NCBI GenBank assembly: GCA_002686265.1
Contig: NZBA01000060.1
Coordinates: 1-44,874 of the forward strand
Direction of reading: 5' to 3'
Source of the DNA: Planctomycetota bacterium
GTDB lineage: Bacteria > Planctomycetota > UBA1135 > GCA-002686595
Length of the DNA stretch: 44,874 nt
The first letter of the stretch is position 1. Each line of letters begins with the position of its first letter. Under the pieces are notes generated by a model. That model was given only the letters and a program-made list of their open reading frames with translations, ran no database searches and was not told where the DNA came from. This document shows, in pieces, positions 33,322 through 41,756 of this stretch. The position numbers were made by a program, and so were the translations under genes.

Positions 33322-34758
33322 TCAGACGATGCTCGGTTCGCTCTCTCTGACGTGGCGCACGCCCTCGGCGTAGGCCTTCTCGTTGATCTCGATGAGGTTG
33401 GGCTTGCGCCTCAACACAGAGCGCAGGACGGTGAGAATGGACTCGTCTGTCAGCAACTGGGTTGCCTCCTGCAACGCACCCAGCGCAACGATGTTCTTCA
33501 CGACCTTGTTGCCGAGCTTCACCGCGACGTCGCCGCAGGGAACGCCGTACGCCTTGACCCCTACTGGGAAGTCGGGCGGAGCGGAGATGACCGACGTGTC
33601 GTAGATGACGATGCCGTTCTCCGCCACGCTGGACGCGAACTTCTCGAGGCTGGGAGCATTGAAGGCCAAGAGCACGTGCGGCGTCGGGGCTGCCGGCGAG
33701 AGCCCCTCGTCCTTCGCCACATGCACGTCTGCATAGGAGGTGCCTCCGCGGGACTCGGGACCGTAACTCGGGATGTCCGTGGAGTCGAAGCCCTCGTTGA
33801 TGGCAGCCTGCGTCAGGAGGATGGCTGCCGTCTGCGCTCCGTCGCCGCCAGCGCCTGCGAACTTGATGGCGATGTCCACGGGGTCGAGATGGGAGGGAAA
33901 CTCACTGCAGAACCTGGGCGGCTTCTCCTCCGTGGCGCCCAGCGCGGACACCATCGAATCTGCGTCGAACTTGGGAACGCGCGGTGCGATCCAGGGCTCG
34001 CGTTCCTCGTCCTTCACGACGCCCAAGGGAAACGCTTCCACGACGACGTTCTTGACGTGCTCCTCGGACTCTTCGGGGGTCATCTTCCAGTGCACTGGGC
34101 ACTCAGAGATAATCTCCACCATGGAGAATCCGCGCCCTTCCATCTGTAGCCGGATCGCCTTCTTGATCGCCTTCTGAGTCTTCTTGCGGTTGCGTTGGTC
34201 GAAGAGCGCGGTGCGCTCCACGTACACCACACCTTCCAGGCCGGCGATCATCTCGGCCACCTTCATGGGCTGGCCCTGCATCGCGGTGCGCCCCTGGGGC
34301 GCTGTGGTCGAGGGCTGGCCCATGAGGGTAGTCGGGGCCATCTGCCCGCCCGTCATGCCGTAGATCGTGTTGTTGATGAAGATGACACTGATCGGCATGC
34401 CGAGCTGGGCGGCGTGGATGATCTCGGCGAGGCCGATGGAGGCCAAGTCGCCGTCGCCCTGATAGCTGATGACGATGGACTCGGGATGAGCCAGCTTGTG
34501 TCCCAGCGCCACCGCGGGCGCGCGCCCGTGCGCGGCCTGAGTGTTGGCGGTGTCGAAGTAGTAGAACAGGAAGACGGCGCAACCCACCGGGGACACCATG
34601 ACGGTGCGGTCTTCGATACCCAGGTCGACGATTGCCTCACCGATGAACTTGTGGGCCAGACCATGACCGCACCCAGGACAATAGTGCGTGGACCCGCCCT
34701 TCAGGTCGACGCCGCCAGCGTGACGGTCGAAGTGCTCGAAGAGTGCGGTGTTGCTCAT
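33322..34758 (-). CDS. 2-oxoacid:ferredoxin oxidoreductase, fused beta and gamma subunits
   Basis: 478-residue fusion. Residues 1-~285 are the thiamine-diphosphate beta subunit: HYCPGCGHG, the TPP/Mg motif SYQGDGDLASIG and NNTIYGMTGGQ. Residues ~300-478 are the gamma (2-oxoacid:acceptor oxidoreductase C-terminal) domain: FAGAGGDGAQTAA and PSYGPESRGGTSYADV. With the alpha subunit it oxidises a 2-oxoacid plus CoA to acyl-CoA and CO2, passing electrons to ferredoxin, or runs in reverse. Motifs favour the 2-oxoglutarate (Kor) type, but substrate cannot be fixed from sequence alone. The ATG overlaps the alpha-subunit stop (ATGA). Confidence 0.9.
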   Translation of the reverse strand: MSNTALFEHFDRHAGGVDLKGGSTHYCPGCGHGLAHKFIGEAIVDLGIEDRTVMVSPVGCAVFLFYYFDTANTQAAHGRAPAVALGHKLAHPESIVISYQGDGDLASIGLAEIIHAAQLGMPISVIFINNTIYGMTGGQMAPTTLMGQPSTTAPQGRTAMQGQPMKVAEMIAGLEGVVYVERTALFDQRNRKKTQKAIKKAIRLQMEGRGFSMVEIISECPVHWKMTPEESEEHVKNVVVEAFPLGVVKDEEREPWIAPRVPKFDADSMVSALGATEEKPPRFCSEFPSHLDPVDIAIKFAGAGGDGAQTAAILLTQAAINEGFDSTDIPSYGPESRGGTSYADVHVAKDEGLSPAAPTPHVLLAFNAPSLEKFASSVAENGIVIYDTSVISAPPDFPVGVKAYGVPCGDVAVKLGNKVVKNIVALGALQEATQLLTDESILTVLRSVLRRKPNLIEINEKAYAEGVRHVRESEPSIV

Positions 34759-36116
34759 GCGTAGATTCCCATGATGCTGTGCATCTTGCGCACGATCTCG
34801 GCGTCATCGGGGAGGATTCCGCCCATATGCCGGAGATGGTCGAATCGAGTGCCTTCGATCTCGGCCTTGTTGAGCGCCAGGCGCAGCTCGTTCTCGAGCT
34901 GCCCGTCGCTGGCCTCGACCACCAGGATGTGGTTGATGTGCACGAGCAGCTTTGCGAGGGCGTCGATGGGGAAGGGCCAGATCGTCAAGGGTTGGAAGAG
35001 GCCAATCCTGTGGCCTTCGCGCCGCAGCGTCTCGACCGCCGCCTTGGCCATGCGGGCCGGTATGTTGCACGCCACGATGAGAGTCTCCGCGCCGTCCGTA
35101 TGGAACTCCGAAGAGAGCTGCTCGTCCCGCTCCATCGCGCGGTACTTCCCGCTGATGTGCTCGTTGTGCTTCTCTAGCTCAACCCAATCCTGAAGGATGG
35201 AGGAGTTCAGGTTGTTCTTGTGTTCGGCATCGCCGCGCACGGCCCAGCCGGGAAGACCTGGCTGGATCATCTCCGCTGGCAGGGTCACCCGGCCGGTTAT
35301 CTGGCCAAGGTAGCCGTCAGCCGCAACGATGACGGGGTTGCGGTACTTGAAGCTCAACTCAAAGGCGAGCATGGTCAAGTCGAGCATCTCCTGTGGGCTC
35401 GACGGCGCGAGAACGATGGCGTGGGTATTGCCGTGGCCCAGCCCGCGTGCGCATAGCTTGATGTCGCTCTGCTCAGGGCCGATGTAGCCCAAGCCAGGGC
35501 CGGGCCGCATGACGTTGATGAAGACTCCCGGCACCTCGGCACCAACCATGTAGGAGATGCCCTCCAGCATGAGGGTGAAGCCCGGCGAGGACGTGAAGGT
35601 CATCGTGGGCACGCCCGCCCCGCCGGCGCCGTACATGTGGTTCACCGTGGCTATTTCGGAGCAAGACTGCAGGAACACACCTTCCAGCTCGGGCAGCAAG
35701 CTGGCCAGAAGCTCCGCTCCCTCGGTGCTGGGAGTGATGGGATAGCCGAAGACGTGTCGGCATCCGGCCAGCAGTGCCCCCACGGCCGAAGCGTGGTTTC
35801 CCTTGAGGACCAAGGGCTCGAGGTCGGGGAGCGGGATACGGCGGGCCTGGATGCCTGCGGGCTTGGCTGGACGCACGCGGGCCGCCGGGTTCTCCAGATC
35901 ATGGCCGCCTTCGGTGATCGCCCAAGGTTCCGGGCAGGCCGACATGCACAAGCCGCAGTGGTTGCACAGTTCGTAGTCGATCTCGTACGGGATCATCCCG
36001 GAACGCTGATTGACCTCGAGCCCGATGGCGATCGCCTGCTTGTGGCAGGAGGCGACGCAGCGTCCACAGGACTTGCAAAGCTGGCGATCCAGAGTGATGG
36101 CGGAGTACTTGACCAT
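34755..36116 (-). CDS. 2-oxoacid:ferredoxin oxidoreductase alpha subunit with N-terminal ferredoxin domain
   Basis: 453 residues. Residues ~10-65 hold two 4Fe-4S motifs: CKSCGRCVASCHK (unusual His in place of Pro after the fourth Cys) and CNHCGLCMSACPE. They supply the delta, or ferredoxin, subunit. After a linker, the alpha subunit begins (LVLKGNHASAVGALLAGC, FGYPITPSTEGAELL, SEIATVNHMYGAGGAG, TFTSSPGFTLMLEG) and runs to the end (FQPLTIWPFP, VVEASDGQLENELR). The ATG at 36116 starts the domain cleanly; the longer frame adds unrelated residues. An extended -10 promoter lies 61-69 bp upstream. It is followed by the beta-gamma gene with a four-base overlap. Confidence 0.92.
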   Translation of the reverse strand: MVKYSAITLDRQLCKSCGRCVASCHKQAIAIGLEVNQRSGMIPYEIDYELCNHCGLCMSACPEPWAITEGGHDLENPAARVRPAKPAGIQARRIPLPDLEPLVLKGNHASAVGALLAGCRHVFGYPITPSTEGAELLASLLPELEGVFLQSCSEIATVNHMYGAGGAGVPTMTFTSSPGFTLMLEGISYMVGAEVPGVFINVMRPGPGLGYIGPEQSDIKLCARGLGHGNTHAIVLAPSSPQEMLDLTMLAFELSFKYRNPVIVAADGYLGQITGRVTLPAEMIQPGLPGWAVRGDAEHKNNLNSSILQDWVELEKHNEHISGKYRAMERDEQLSSEFHTDGAETLIVACNIPARMAKAAVETLRREGHRIGLFQPLTIWPFPIDALAKLLVHINHILVVEASDGQLENELRLALNKAEIEGTRFDHLRHMGGILPDDAEIVRKMHSIMGIYA

Positions 36117-36176
36117 GCGTGGTCTTCTTCGCTTGACTGATGTGGTGTGCCCCAGAGCTGGTACTCGTACACTGAG

Positions 36177-36185
36177 ATAATAGCA
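36177..36185 (-). promoter_or_regulatory. Extended -10 promoter of the oxidoreductase operon
   Basis: On the minus strand TGCTATTAT forms an extended -10 element (TG, one base, then TATTAT with five of six matches to TATAAT). No good -35 box stands upstream, as expected for this promoter class. The start site would be near 36170, giving a leader of about 55 bases before the alpha-subunit ATG. Confidence 0.5.
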
Positions 36186-36730
36186 GGCTGAGCACGACTG
36201 GGCGGTATGACGGAATGCTGTGGACAGTGAGCTGAAGAGGCCTGCGACGCACCCTTGAGGTTGGAGATCAAGCCGACACCCAGGCCCCCAACACAGGGGA
36301 AGGTCACGCCACATGGAGAGGACTACGCCCTTCTACGGATTCACAGGGGCCGGAAGACAAGGGCTACAGCCGCCGAACGGCTTGAGAGCGGGCGGTAGCG
36401 TGCCGCCGTCAACCTCGATGTCCGTCCCGCCAGAGTCGCCCCGAAGCGACCTCGCCCGTATTCGCCCTCTGAGGCCGCGGGACAACAATCAGGGACTAGG
36501 AAAACTGCGAGCCCGCTGCCCGGCGGATTCAGTGCGCGGCGCGCGGATATGGAATCCTCGAGCCTGTTTCTCCTGTCGTCGCTTCCGTTGCTCCTGGTCA
36601 CGGCCGCGGTTTCTCCCTGCCTGAAGTCACCCCGCGGGTCCGCACGACGGAGAGCCTTGGCCGCGATGGGTCTGTCCCTCGGAATGGCAGCGGCAGAGTC
36701 GACACCACCCACCCGCCTTCCAGGCACGGG
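36186..36730. other. Intergenic region between czcA terminator and the oxidoreductase promoter
   Basis: The 706-bp gap (36117-36822) contains the promoter at 36177-36185 and the terminator at 36731-36763. In the remaining ~545 bp I see no gene: the open frames are short, of mixed composition and without family features. Near 36380-36404 there is a weak resemblance to the left part of the 3412-3593 repeat, too poor to call. Confidence 0.4.
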
Positions 36731-36763
36731 AAAAGAGGACCGAGCGGCAAGGTCCCGGTCCTC
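36731..36763 (-). terminator. Intrinsic terminator of the czc operon
   Basis: Read on the minus strand, an 8-bp perfect stem GAGGACCG / CGGTCCTC (36756-36763 pairing with 36735-36742) closes a 13-base loop. It is followed directly by TTTT (36731-36734). It lies about 60 bp past the czcA stop in the right orientation. The 12 bases at 36773-36784 just before it read CCCCCGCTACCA on the same strand, like the 3' end of a tRNA. Confidence 0.8.
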
Positions 36764-36774
36764 TCTTGAAAGTG
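36758..36774. repeat. 17-bp direct repeat, left copy, beside the czc operon
   Basis: GTCCTCTCTTGAAAGTG on the plus strand; 16 of 17 bases recur at 43624-43640 in the same orientation. The two copies bracket the complete arsR-czcCBA unit, 6.85 kb apart. The left copy overlaps the terminator stem. This may mark the ends of an inserted cassette, though so short a repeat is not proof. Confidence 0.5.
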
Positions 36775-36822
36775 GTAGCGGGGGAACGCTGGGCTCGGGT
36801 GGAGAGGATCGCCCTGATCGCC

Positions 36823-39800
36823 TTACGCTTCTGAAGCGCTGCGCACATTGCCTTCATCGGTCACCGCAGCCCCTCCCGAACCGCGCCGCCCGAACAACGA
36901 GTAGAGGGCGGGCAGGACCATGAGTGTCAGGACGTTGTCGGCCAAGACTCCGCCGATGACGACCGTCGCGAGCGGACGCTGGACCTCGGAGCCGACACTC
37001 GTGTTCAAGGCCATCGGCGCAAAGCCGAGAGCGGCCACGAGAGCCGTCATGAGGATCGCTCGCAGACGCAAGAGTCTCGTCTCTTCCACCGCTCGCTCCA
37101 GCTCGAGACCTTCGTCATCGATCTTCCTGCGAATGGTCGACACCAGCACCAGCCCGTTCAGCATCGAGACACCGACCACAGCGACGAACCCGACGCCCGC
37201 GGAGATCGTGAACGGCATGTCTCGCACCCACAGGGCCAGGACTCCTCCGAAGGCTGCGAAGGGGGCTCCGGTCGCGATCATCAGAGCGTCCCGCACGGAT
37301 CGCGTGCTCAAGTAGAGGAGGAAGAGAACGGCTCCGAGTGCAACGGGCACGATGATGGCCAGACGTCTCGAGGCCCGCTCGAGGTGCTCGAATTGGCCGC
37401 CGAAACGAACGAATGAGCCAGGCTCCAGGTCGACGTCCTCTGCGATTCGATCCCGCGCCGCGCTCACGAACCCGCCCAGGTCCCGGTCCGCGACGTTTGC
37501 CTGCACCACGACCCGACGCTTCTGCCACTCGCGGGTGATCGTCGACGGCCCCTGAACCTCGCGGATGCTGACGAGATGCGTGATCGGGATCCGCTCCCCG
37601 GAGCTCGTCGGCACCCTCAGCTTCCGAACGGCCATCGGATCCGAGCGATACGCCTCGTCCAAGCGCACGACGAGATCGAACCTCCTCTGCCCCTCGCGAA
37701 TCTCCCCGACCTTGATCTCTCCGAGGGCCTTGACGAGATCGAGCACGTGCTGCACAGGGATCCCGTGTCGGGACAGCTCCTCGCGGTTCACCTCGATCTC
37801 CAGGACGGGCTGCCCCGTCACCTGCTCCGCCGAGACGCTGGTCGCCCCGGGGATCGACTCGAGCAGGCTCTGGATCTCCTGCGCCTTCTCCCGCAGCACC
37901 TCCAGGTCATCTCCGAAGATCTTCACACCCACGTCCGCGCGAATGCCAGCGGTCATCTCGTTCACACGCATCTCGATGGGCTGCGTGAAGATCGAGCGCA
38001 TCCCCGGCATGTCACCGAGCGTCGACTCCATCTGGGCCGTCAGCTCGGCTTGCGTCTCGGCTCGGCTCCATCGGTCGCGGGGCGTCAACGTCACGAAGAC
38101 GTCCGTGACCTCCAGGCCCATGGGGTCCGTGGCCACCTGGGCCGTCCCCGTTCGGCTCCACACGTCGCGGACCTCGTCCCGGAACTCCTCCATCAGGAGG
38201 CGTTCGATCTGGAGGCCGTAGCGCACGGACTCGTCGAGGGCTACACCGGAGAGGCGCACCGTGTTGATCCCGATCGCCTCCTCGTACAGGCGCGGAATAA
38301 AGGCCGTGCCGAGCTGCGAGGCGAGAAGAACGCCAAGGCCGACGACACCGAGACCGAGCGCTACGATGGCACGCGGGAATCGAAGCGCCGCGCGCACGGC
38401 AGGCCGGTAGATCCGCTGCACCATCCTGACGAGGGCGTTGTCCCTCTCATGCCCACGGATCTTCCGTAGGCCGAAGCTCGCGAGGACCGGAATCAGCGTC
38501 AGGGAGAAGACGAGGGATCCGGTGAGAGCGAAGATGACCGTGAAGGCCATCGGCCGGAAGAGACGCCCCTCGACCCCCTCGAGAAGCAGGATCGGAAGGT
38601 AGACGATCAGGATGATCAGCTCGCCGAACATGGTCGGCTTGCGGACCTCCAGGGTCGCGTCCCGGACGACTTCCAGTGTCGGACGCGTGCCGCCTTCCTT
38701 GCCGAGGCGGCGCACGCAGTTCTCGACGATGATGACGGAGCTGTCGACGACCAGGCCGAAGTCGATCGCTCCAAGGCTGAGCAGGCTCGCGGAGATGCCA
38801 AAGCGCAGCATCGCGTTGAAGGAGAACAGCATCGCGAACGGGATCGCCGCGGCCACGATGAGCCCCGCGCGAAGGTTGCCCAAGAAGACGAAGAGCACCG
38901 CGATCACGAGCAAGGCGCCCTCGAGCAGGTTCCTGCGTACCGTCGAGATGACCCGATCGACCAGCTCTGTCCGGTCGTAGAGCACCTCGACGTGAACCCT
39001 GTCGGGGAGCATCTCGCTCGCCTCTTCGAGCCGATTGCGCAGCCGGCGGGTCACCTCATGGCTGTTCTTGCCCATGAGCATGAAGCCGAGCCCGAGTACG
39101 ATCTCGCCCGCACCGTTCGCGGTGACTGCGCCTCTCCGGATCTGGTGCCCCAGGCGGACGTCCCCGACGTCGCGGATGCGCACCGGAATCCCGGCGAACT
39201 CGGCAACCACGATTCCTCCGATCTCCTCGAGGCTGCGCGCGAGCCCGATCCCGTGGACCAGGTGAAGCTCGCCGGCAGCTGCGATGACTCCTCCGCCCAC
39301 GTTCTCGTTGTTCGAGCGAAGCGCATCGACCACGTCGTCCAGCGTCAGCTCGTGCTCGAGCAGGCGTAGTGGATCGACGACGACGTGGTACTGACGTTTG
39401 TGCCCGCCCCAGGTGTTCACCTCCGCGACGCCCGGGACGGTCAGGAGCTGGGGTCTCAGGACCCAGTCATGAAGGGTCGTCAGCTCATCGAGGCTCGCCG
39501 TCTCGCTGGTGAGGGCATAGTGCAGGACTTCTCCGAGGCCGGTGGCCACCGGCCCCAGCCCGGGCGACGGGAGACCTTCGGGGATCTCGACCGACTGGAG
39601 CCGTTCGCCGATGAGCTGGCGAGCGAAGTAGGTGTCGACTCCGTCCTCGAAGACGGCCACGACCTGGGAGAGACCGAACTTCGAGATGGACCGCACCTCG
39701 ATGAGACCTGGCAGGCCTCCGATAGCTTGCTCGACGGGGAAGGTGATCTGCTGCTCGACCTCAGTGGGGTTCAGGGAGGGAGCATTGGTGTTGATCTGAA

Positions 39801-39939
39801 CTTGGACGGGCGTCGTGTCCGGGAAAGCATCGATCGGCAGCTGTGCGAGCGCCACCAAACCGCTCACGACAACCAGGGCCGAGAGGGCCAGGACGACGAG
39901 GCGGTTGCGGAGCGACCAGCCGACGATGGCATCGAACAT
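36823..39939 (-). CDS. czcA: CzcA-family RND heavy-metal efflux pump
   Basis: 1038-residue proton-driven inner-membrane pump that exports divalent metals such as Zn, Co, Cd or Ni across the envelope with CzcB and CzcC. Twelve membrane segments in the usual 1+5 / 1+5 pattern with two large periplasmic loops. TM4 carries the metal-RND signature DFGLVVDSSVIIVEN, keeping the two Asp and the Glu needed for proton/metal transport in CzcA. This supports divalent metal rather than Cu/Ag (CusA) transport. The ATG at 39939 begins the classic first helix (MFDAIVGWSLRNRLVV); 14 bp separate it from czcB. An intrinsic terminator follows. Confidence 0.94.
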   Translation of the reverse strand: MFDAIVGWSLRNRLVVLALSALVVVSGLVALAQLPIDAFPDTTPVQVQINTNAPSLNPTEVEQQITFPVEQAIGGLPGLIEVRSISKFGLSQVVAVFEDGVDTYFARQLIGERLQSVEIPEGLPSPGLGPVATGLGEVLHYALTSETASLDELTTLHDWVLRPQLLTVPGVAEVNTWGGHKRQYHVVVDPLRLLEHELTLDDVVDALRSNNENVGGGVIAAAGELHLVHGIGLARSLEEIGGIVVAEFAGIPVRIRDVGDVRLGHQIRRGAVTANGAGEIVLGLGFMLMGKNSHEVTRRLRNRLEEASEMLPDRVHVEVLYDRTELVDRVISTVRRNLLEGALLVIAVLFVFLGNLRAGLIVAAAIPFAMLFSFNAMLRFGISASLLSLGAIDFGLVVDSSVIIVENCVRRLGKEGGTRPTLEVVRDATLEVRKPTMFGELIILIVYLPILLLEGVEGRLFRPMAFTVIFALTGSLVFSLTLIPVLASFGLRKIRGHERDNALVRMVQRIYRPAVRAALRFPRAIVALGLGVVGLGVLLASQLGTAFIPRLYEEAIGINTVRLSGVALDESVRYGLQIERLLMEEFRDEVRDVWSRTGTAQVATDPMGLEVTDVFVTLTPRDRWSRAETQAELTAQMESTLGDMPGMRSIFTQPIEMRVNEMTAGIRADVGVKIFGDDLEVLREKAQEIQSLLESIPGATSVSAEQVTGQPVLEIEVNREELSRHGIPVQHVLDLVKALGEIKVGEIREGQRRFDLVVRLDEAYRSDPMAVRKLRVPTSSGERIPITHLVSIREVQGPSTITREWQKRRVVVQANVADRDLGGFVSAARDRIAEDVDLEPGSFVRFGGQFEHLERASRRLAIIVPVALGAVLFLLYLSTRSVRDALMIATGAPFAAFGGVLALWVRDMPFTISAGVGFVAVVGVSMLNGLVLVSTIRRKIDDEGLELERAVEETRLLRLRAILMTALVAALGFAPMALNTSVGSEVQRPLATVVIGGVLADNVLTLMVLPALYSLFGRRGSGGAAVTDEGNVRSASEA

Positions 39940-39953
39940 GTTCTGCCGTCTCC

Positions 39954-41756
39954 CTACCGGTCCAGGTGATCGACCTCGCAGCACCCCGCACCGATGCTGC
40001 TCTTCTGCAGCTCGGTCTTCAGGATGAAGCTTCCCTGGGTCACGACCGTCTCGCCGCCTGTCAATCCCCGGAGGACCTCGTAGTGCTCGCCTGCGTCGTA
40101 GCCGAGCCGCAGCTTGTGGGGGACGTACTCCGTCGGGGAGCGCCGCACGAAGGCGACGTTGCAGCATCCCTCCCACTGGACCGCGGCCTTCGGGACGAAC
40201 AGGGCCTGCTCATCGTCGCGCGTGATCACCCTCGCGGTACCGAAGCTCTGCGCCCGCAGGTGGCCCTCCGGATTGGCGAACTCCGAGCGGACCTTCACCG
40301 TGCGGGAGCGTGGATCGACGTGGCTGCTGATCCACGTGAGGCGCCCGCCAAGGGTCTCCCCCTCCCATCCCTCGACGGTGAGCATGACCGGTTGGCCGAC
40401 CTCCACCAGTCGAATGTCCGCCTGGTCGATGTCCAGGATCACGCACATGCGGGACGTGTCCGCGACGGACACGATCGGAGCAGCCTGCGTTGCCAGCTCA
40501 CCTATGACGGCGTCCAACTGGATCACGGTTCCCGCGAACGATGCGCGAACGGGCAAGAGCGAAGATGTGTCTTGCTCCTCCGTCACTTCGTCGATCTCCT
40601 CGGCGGAGAGGCCCAGGTTGAGCAGGCGCTGCTCCGCGATCGCGAGCGCGATCTCGTTCTTGGCGAGCTGGGTCTCGGCTTCCATCACATCCCGCTCCGT
40701 GGAGAGCGACTTCTTCAGGAGATCTCGCTCGCGTTCGCTGGTTCGCTTCCACAGCTCGACCTGAGCGTCCGCCTGGAGCAGGTCCGCCTTGGCCATCCCA
40801 AGCTCGGCGCAGTCCAGCACGACGAGCGTGTCTCCCGGATGGACCGCGGCCCCGAGGTCGTGACGGACCTCGACGATCGTTCCCGCGGCACGCGGTGCCA
40901 GGCGTGCATGGGATCTCGAGTCGTATTCCACGGTCGCCGGAACCTCGAGCGTCCGTCGCAGCTTCGCTCGGCGCACCTCTTCGGTGCGCAACCCCACGCG
41001 GCCCGCCACCGCGGCCTCGGCGAGCCGCACGATGCTCGCGTCGGTCGAACAGGTGAGGAACGGCGCTCGCTGGATTCGAGGGGTCTCTTCCGTGACCACG
41101 GCAAGCTCGGGTATCGGGTCTTCCTGTTCCGGCTCCGCACGGGAGGATTCGTACGCCTCGAGCTTCTCGAGCGCACCGGGGTTGCACGCTTCACACTGAG
41201 ACTCCGGCAGGGAGTGCTCGTCACACCAGTCTCCCTCGTCGCGGAAGGCCTGCTCCAGGTCGTCCCGGCACCGGGTGCACACGGCCTCCGGAACACCGTG
41301 CCCCTTGCAGAACCCCATCGCCTCCATCACGCGCGGAGAGCAGAACGGGCAATCCTCCACGGAGTGCTTCGCGCAGGGGCCATCCGCATCCTGCGAGACG
41401 GGCTTACTCGCCCCCTCCTTCCACTTGTCGAGCACCCCCGGATTGCAGGCTTCGCACTGGGACTCAGGGAGTCCGTGCCCGCCGCACCAATCGTCGGCTG
41501 CACGAAAGGCCGCCTCGAGATCTCCCCGGCACTGGTTGCAGATGGCCTCCGGGACGCCGTGCCCGCGGCAGAAGCCCATGGTCTCGAGCAGGCCCGGATC
41601 GCAGAACGGGCACCGCGAGATGCCGTGGTCCTCGCAAGGTCCAGCGGTCGACGAGGAACTGGTCGGAGGATCGCTGGATGTGCGGTCGCATCCCGCGAAG
41701 CCCAAGACGACGCAGGTCATCACGACGGCGATGATCCGTCCTTGGAGTACTCTCAT
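39954..41756 (-). CDS. czcB: CzcB-type RND adaptor lipoprotein with six CxxH/CxxC metal modules
   Basis: 600 residues, periplasmic membrane-fusion protein linking pump and outer-membrane channel. A lipoprotein signal (VVLGFAGC, Cys23) precedes two tandem ~72-residue units (39-112 and 126-198). Each unit has three modules of CxxH followed by CxxC: Cys41/His44-49/52, 63/66-73/76, 91/94-101/104, then 128/131-136/139, 150/153-160/163, 178/181-188/191. The usual HlyD-like core follows: barrel-sandwich (AGTIVEVRHDLGAAVHPGD), helical hairpin (330-390) and beta-barrel. The end carries GAGCCEVDH. The modules are likely to capture metal ions. The ATG overlaps the czcC stop (ATGA). Confidence 0.92.
   Translation of the reverse strand: MRVLQGRIIAVVMTCVVLGFAGCDRTSSDPPTSSSSTAGPCEDHGISRCPFCDPGLLETMGFCRGHGVPEAICNQCRGDLEAAFRAADDWCGGHGLPESQCEACNPGVLDKWKEGASKPVSQDADGPCAKHSVEDCPFCSPRVMEAMGFCKGHGVPEAVCTRCRDDLEQAFRDEGDWCDEHSLPESQCEACNPGALEKLEAYESSRAEPEQEDPIPELAVVTEETPRIQRAPFLTCSTDASIVRLAEAAVAGRVGLRTEEVRRAKLRRTLEVPATVEYDSRSHARLAPRAAGTIVEVRHDLGAAVHPGDTLVVLDCAELGMAKADLLQADAQVELWKRTSERERDLLKKSLSTERDVMEAETQLAKNEIALAIAEQRLLNLGLSAEEIDEVTEEQDTSSLLPVRASFAGTVIQLDAVIGELATQAAPIVSVADTSRMCVILDIDQADIRLVEVGQPVMLTVEGWEGETLGGRLTWISSHVDPRSRTVKVRSEFANPEGHLRAQSFGTARVITRDDEQALFVPKAAVQWEGCCNVAFVRRSPTEYVPHKLRLGYDAGEHYEVLRGLTGGETVVTQGSFILKTELQKSSIGAGCCEVDHLDR

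Noticed and set aside
36380..36404. Third copy of the MITE-like repeat
   Set aside because: About 18 of 23 bases resemble the left part, but the hairpin arms and termini are missing, so chance is a fair explanation.
36773..36784. A tRNA gene on the minus strand before the czc terminator
   Set aside because: Only the 12-base acceptor 3' end (CCCCCGCTACCA) is present. No T-loop, anticodon arm or 5' acceptor strand is found upstream, so at most it is a remnant.
36549..36923. Plus-strand frame with a hydrophobic start between the oxidoreductase and czc operons
   Set aside because: It runs through the czc terminator and into the antisense of czcA, and the sequence after the first 25 residues is Arg-rich and unlike a protein.
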